A stretch of 64,000 bases of DNA, taken from NCBI GenBank assembly GCA_028689495.1, contig JAQTWB010000001.1:1-64000 (forward strand). Direction: 5' to 3'. Source of the stretch: a bacterium. Lineage in GTDB: Bacteria; Bdellovibrionota_C; UBA2361; SZUA-149; JAQTWB01. Below, piece after piece: positions 63,641 to 64,000 of the stretch; the first letter of the stretch is position 1, and each line of letters begins with the position of its first letter. Below the pieces are notes generated by a model. The model was not told the DNA's origin and made no database searches. It worked only from the letters and a program-made list of their open reading frames with translations. Both the position numbers and the translations under genes were made by a program.

Positions 63641-64000
63641 TTACCCGGTATTTTTCATGCCGCTGGCTATTCCATTGATACTGAGTTTGATTGCTTCGAG
63701 AATGTTCTCATATCCAGGGGCGCCAGGTTCAGTTGAACGAAGCCGTCTAAGAAGTTCTACCTGAATATAGCTTAACGGGTCGAGATAGTGCCGTCTGACT
63801 GACAGAATCTGTCGCAGAATCGGGTTTTTTTCCAGCAACTTATTCTGAGAGGTCACTTTCAGCAACATTTCGCAGGTCAGTTCAAATTCGTGTTTTAGCT
63901 TTGTCAGAAAGTGATCCCGGATAACCTCATCCTGTACCAGGCCGGCGTATTTTTCGAGAACCGCCATATCTGCTTTCGCCAAAGTCATTTCGCAGTTTGA
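63641..64000 (-). CDS. ppc: Phosphoenolpyruvate carboxylase, C-terminal end (runs off the window)
   Basis: The frame is open to the right edge. The last ~120 residues match the PEPC C-terminus: TLAKADMAVLEKYAGL, NPILRQILSVRRHYLDPLSYIQVELLRRLR, and the terminal INGIASGMKNTG, which is nearly invariant in the family. The enzyme makes oxaloacetate from PEP and bicarbonate, an anaplerotic reaction. The N-terminal part, including the catalytic histidine region, lies outside the window. Confidence 0.93.
   Translation of the reverse strand, partial: SNCEMTLAKADMAVLEKYAGLVQDEVIRDHFLTKLKHEFELTCEMLLKVTSQNKLLEKNPILRQILSVRRHYLDPLSYIQVELLRRLRSTEPGAPGYENILEAIKLSINGIASGMKNTG

Overview
The window reads as a chromosomal segment of a Gram-negative, probably anaerobic or microaerobic bacterium of the Desulfuromonadia type (Geobacter, Desulfuromonas or Pelobacter relatives). 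Support comes from outer-membrane assembly genes (BamA-like, TamB-like, Lnt, an OmpA-type lipoprotein), futalosine-route menaquinone genes, twitching and chemotaxis genes, a di-heme cytochrome c peroxidase and heme O/A synthases. This placement is inferred from gene content; no rRNA or tRNA gene is present. Nearly all of the window is housekeeping gene space, with accessory material confined to intergenic repeats and one endonuclease/repeat module.

Layout. 1-1.4 kb: end of a heme A synthase-like gene and ctaB. 1.5-3.1 kb: a membrane-anchored protein of unknown function and an HU protein with a histone-H1-like tail. 3.2-10.3 kb, minus strand: a large FAD/Fe-S D-2-hydroxyacid dehydrogenase, ubiE/menG, ubiX, mqnE, mqnA and a TauE/SafE permease. 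10.8-14.2 kb: an unknown membrane protein, then pilU and pilT. 14.3-24.2 kb, plus strand: mfd, a SurA-like chaperone, phosphomannomutase/phosphoglucomutase, a degenerate UvrA paralogue, radC and a zinc-ribbon-fold protein that has lost most of its cysteines. 24.2-31.7 kb, minus strand: a structured intergenic element, a small protein, the chemotaxis operon cheA-cheR-cheD-cheY-cheX-cheB, and bcp. 31.8-38.2 kb: a CBS-domain relic, metH, purC, an ECF sigma factor and an unknown gene. 38.4-43.3 kb: two unknown genes, an E2 acyltransferase and a lipB-lipA fusion. 43.3-51.8 kb: tamB-like, bamA/tamA-like, thioredoxin, thiS, thiG, thiE. 51.8-53.0 kb: a module of direct repeats and 66-bp minisatellites around a DUF559 endonuclease gene. 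53.0-57.3 kb: exbD, exbB, lnt, an OmpA-type lipoprotein and a NUDIX hydrolase. 57.4-64 kb: a hybrid kinase, a paralogue of the unknown protein at 1.5 kb, a MATE exporter, a cytochrome c peroxidase, a FliA-type sigma factor, a small membrane protein and the 3' end of a phosphoenolpyruvate carboxylase gene.

Functional links. MqnA and MqnE make early futalosine intermediates. UbiX (prenyl-FMN for a UbiD-like decarboxylase) and UbiE/MenG (final methylation) can complete menaquinone from the same gene block. The E2 subunit, which needs lipoyl-lysine, sits directly before a single polypeptide that performs both octanoyl transfer and sulfur insertion. The che operon is a complete adaptation and signalling set except for CheW and receptors.

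The least explained signals are these. A ~70-bp dispersed repeat supplies the stop codon of four separate minus-strand genes. Two intergenic elements have long inverted-repeat architecture (24184-24414 and 39036-39291). The DUF559/minisatellite module is bounded by a 3' gene tail on one side and a 5' gene stub on the other. The UvrA-like protein has lost most of its catalytic ATPase residues.
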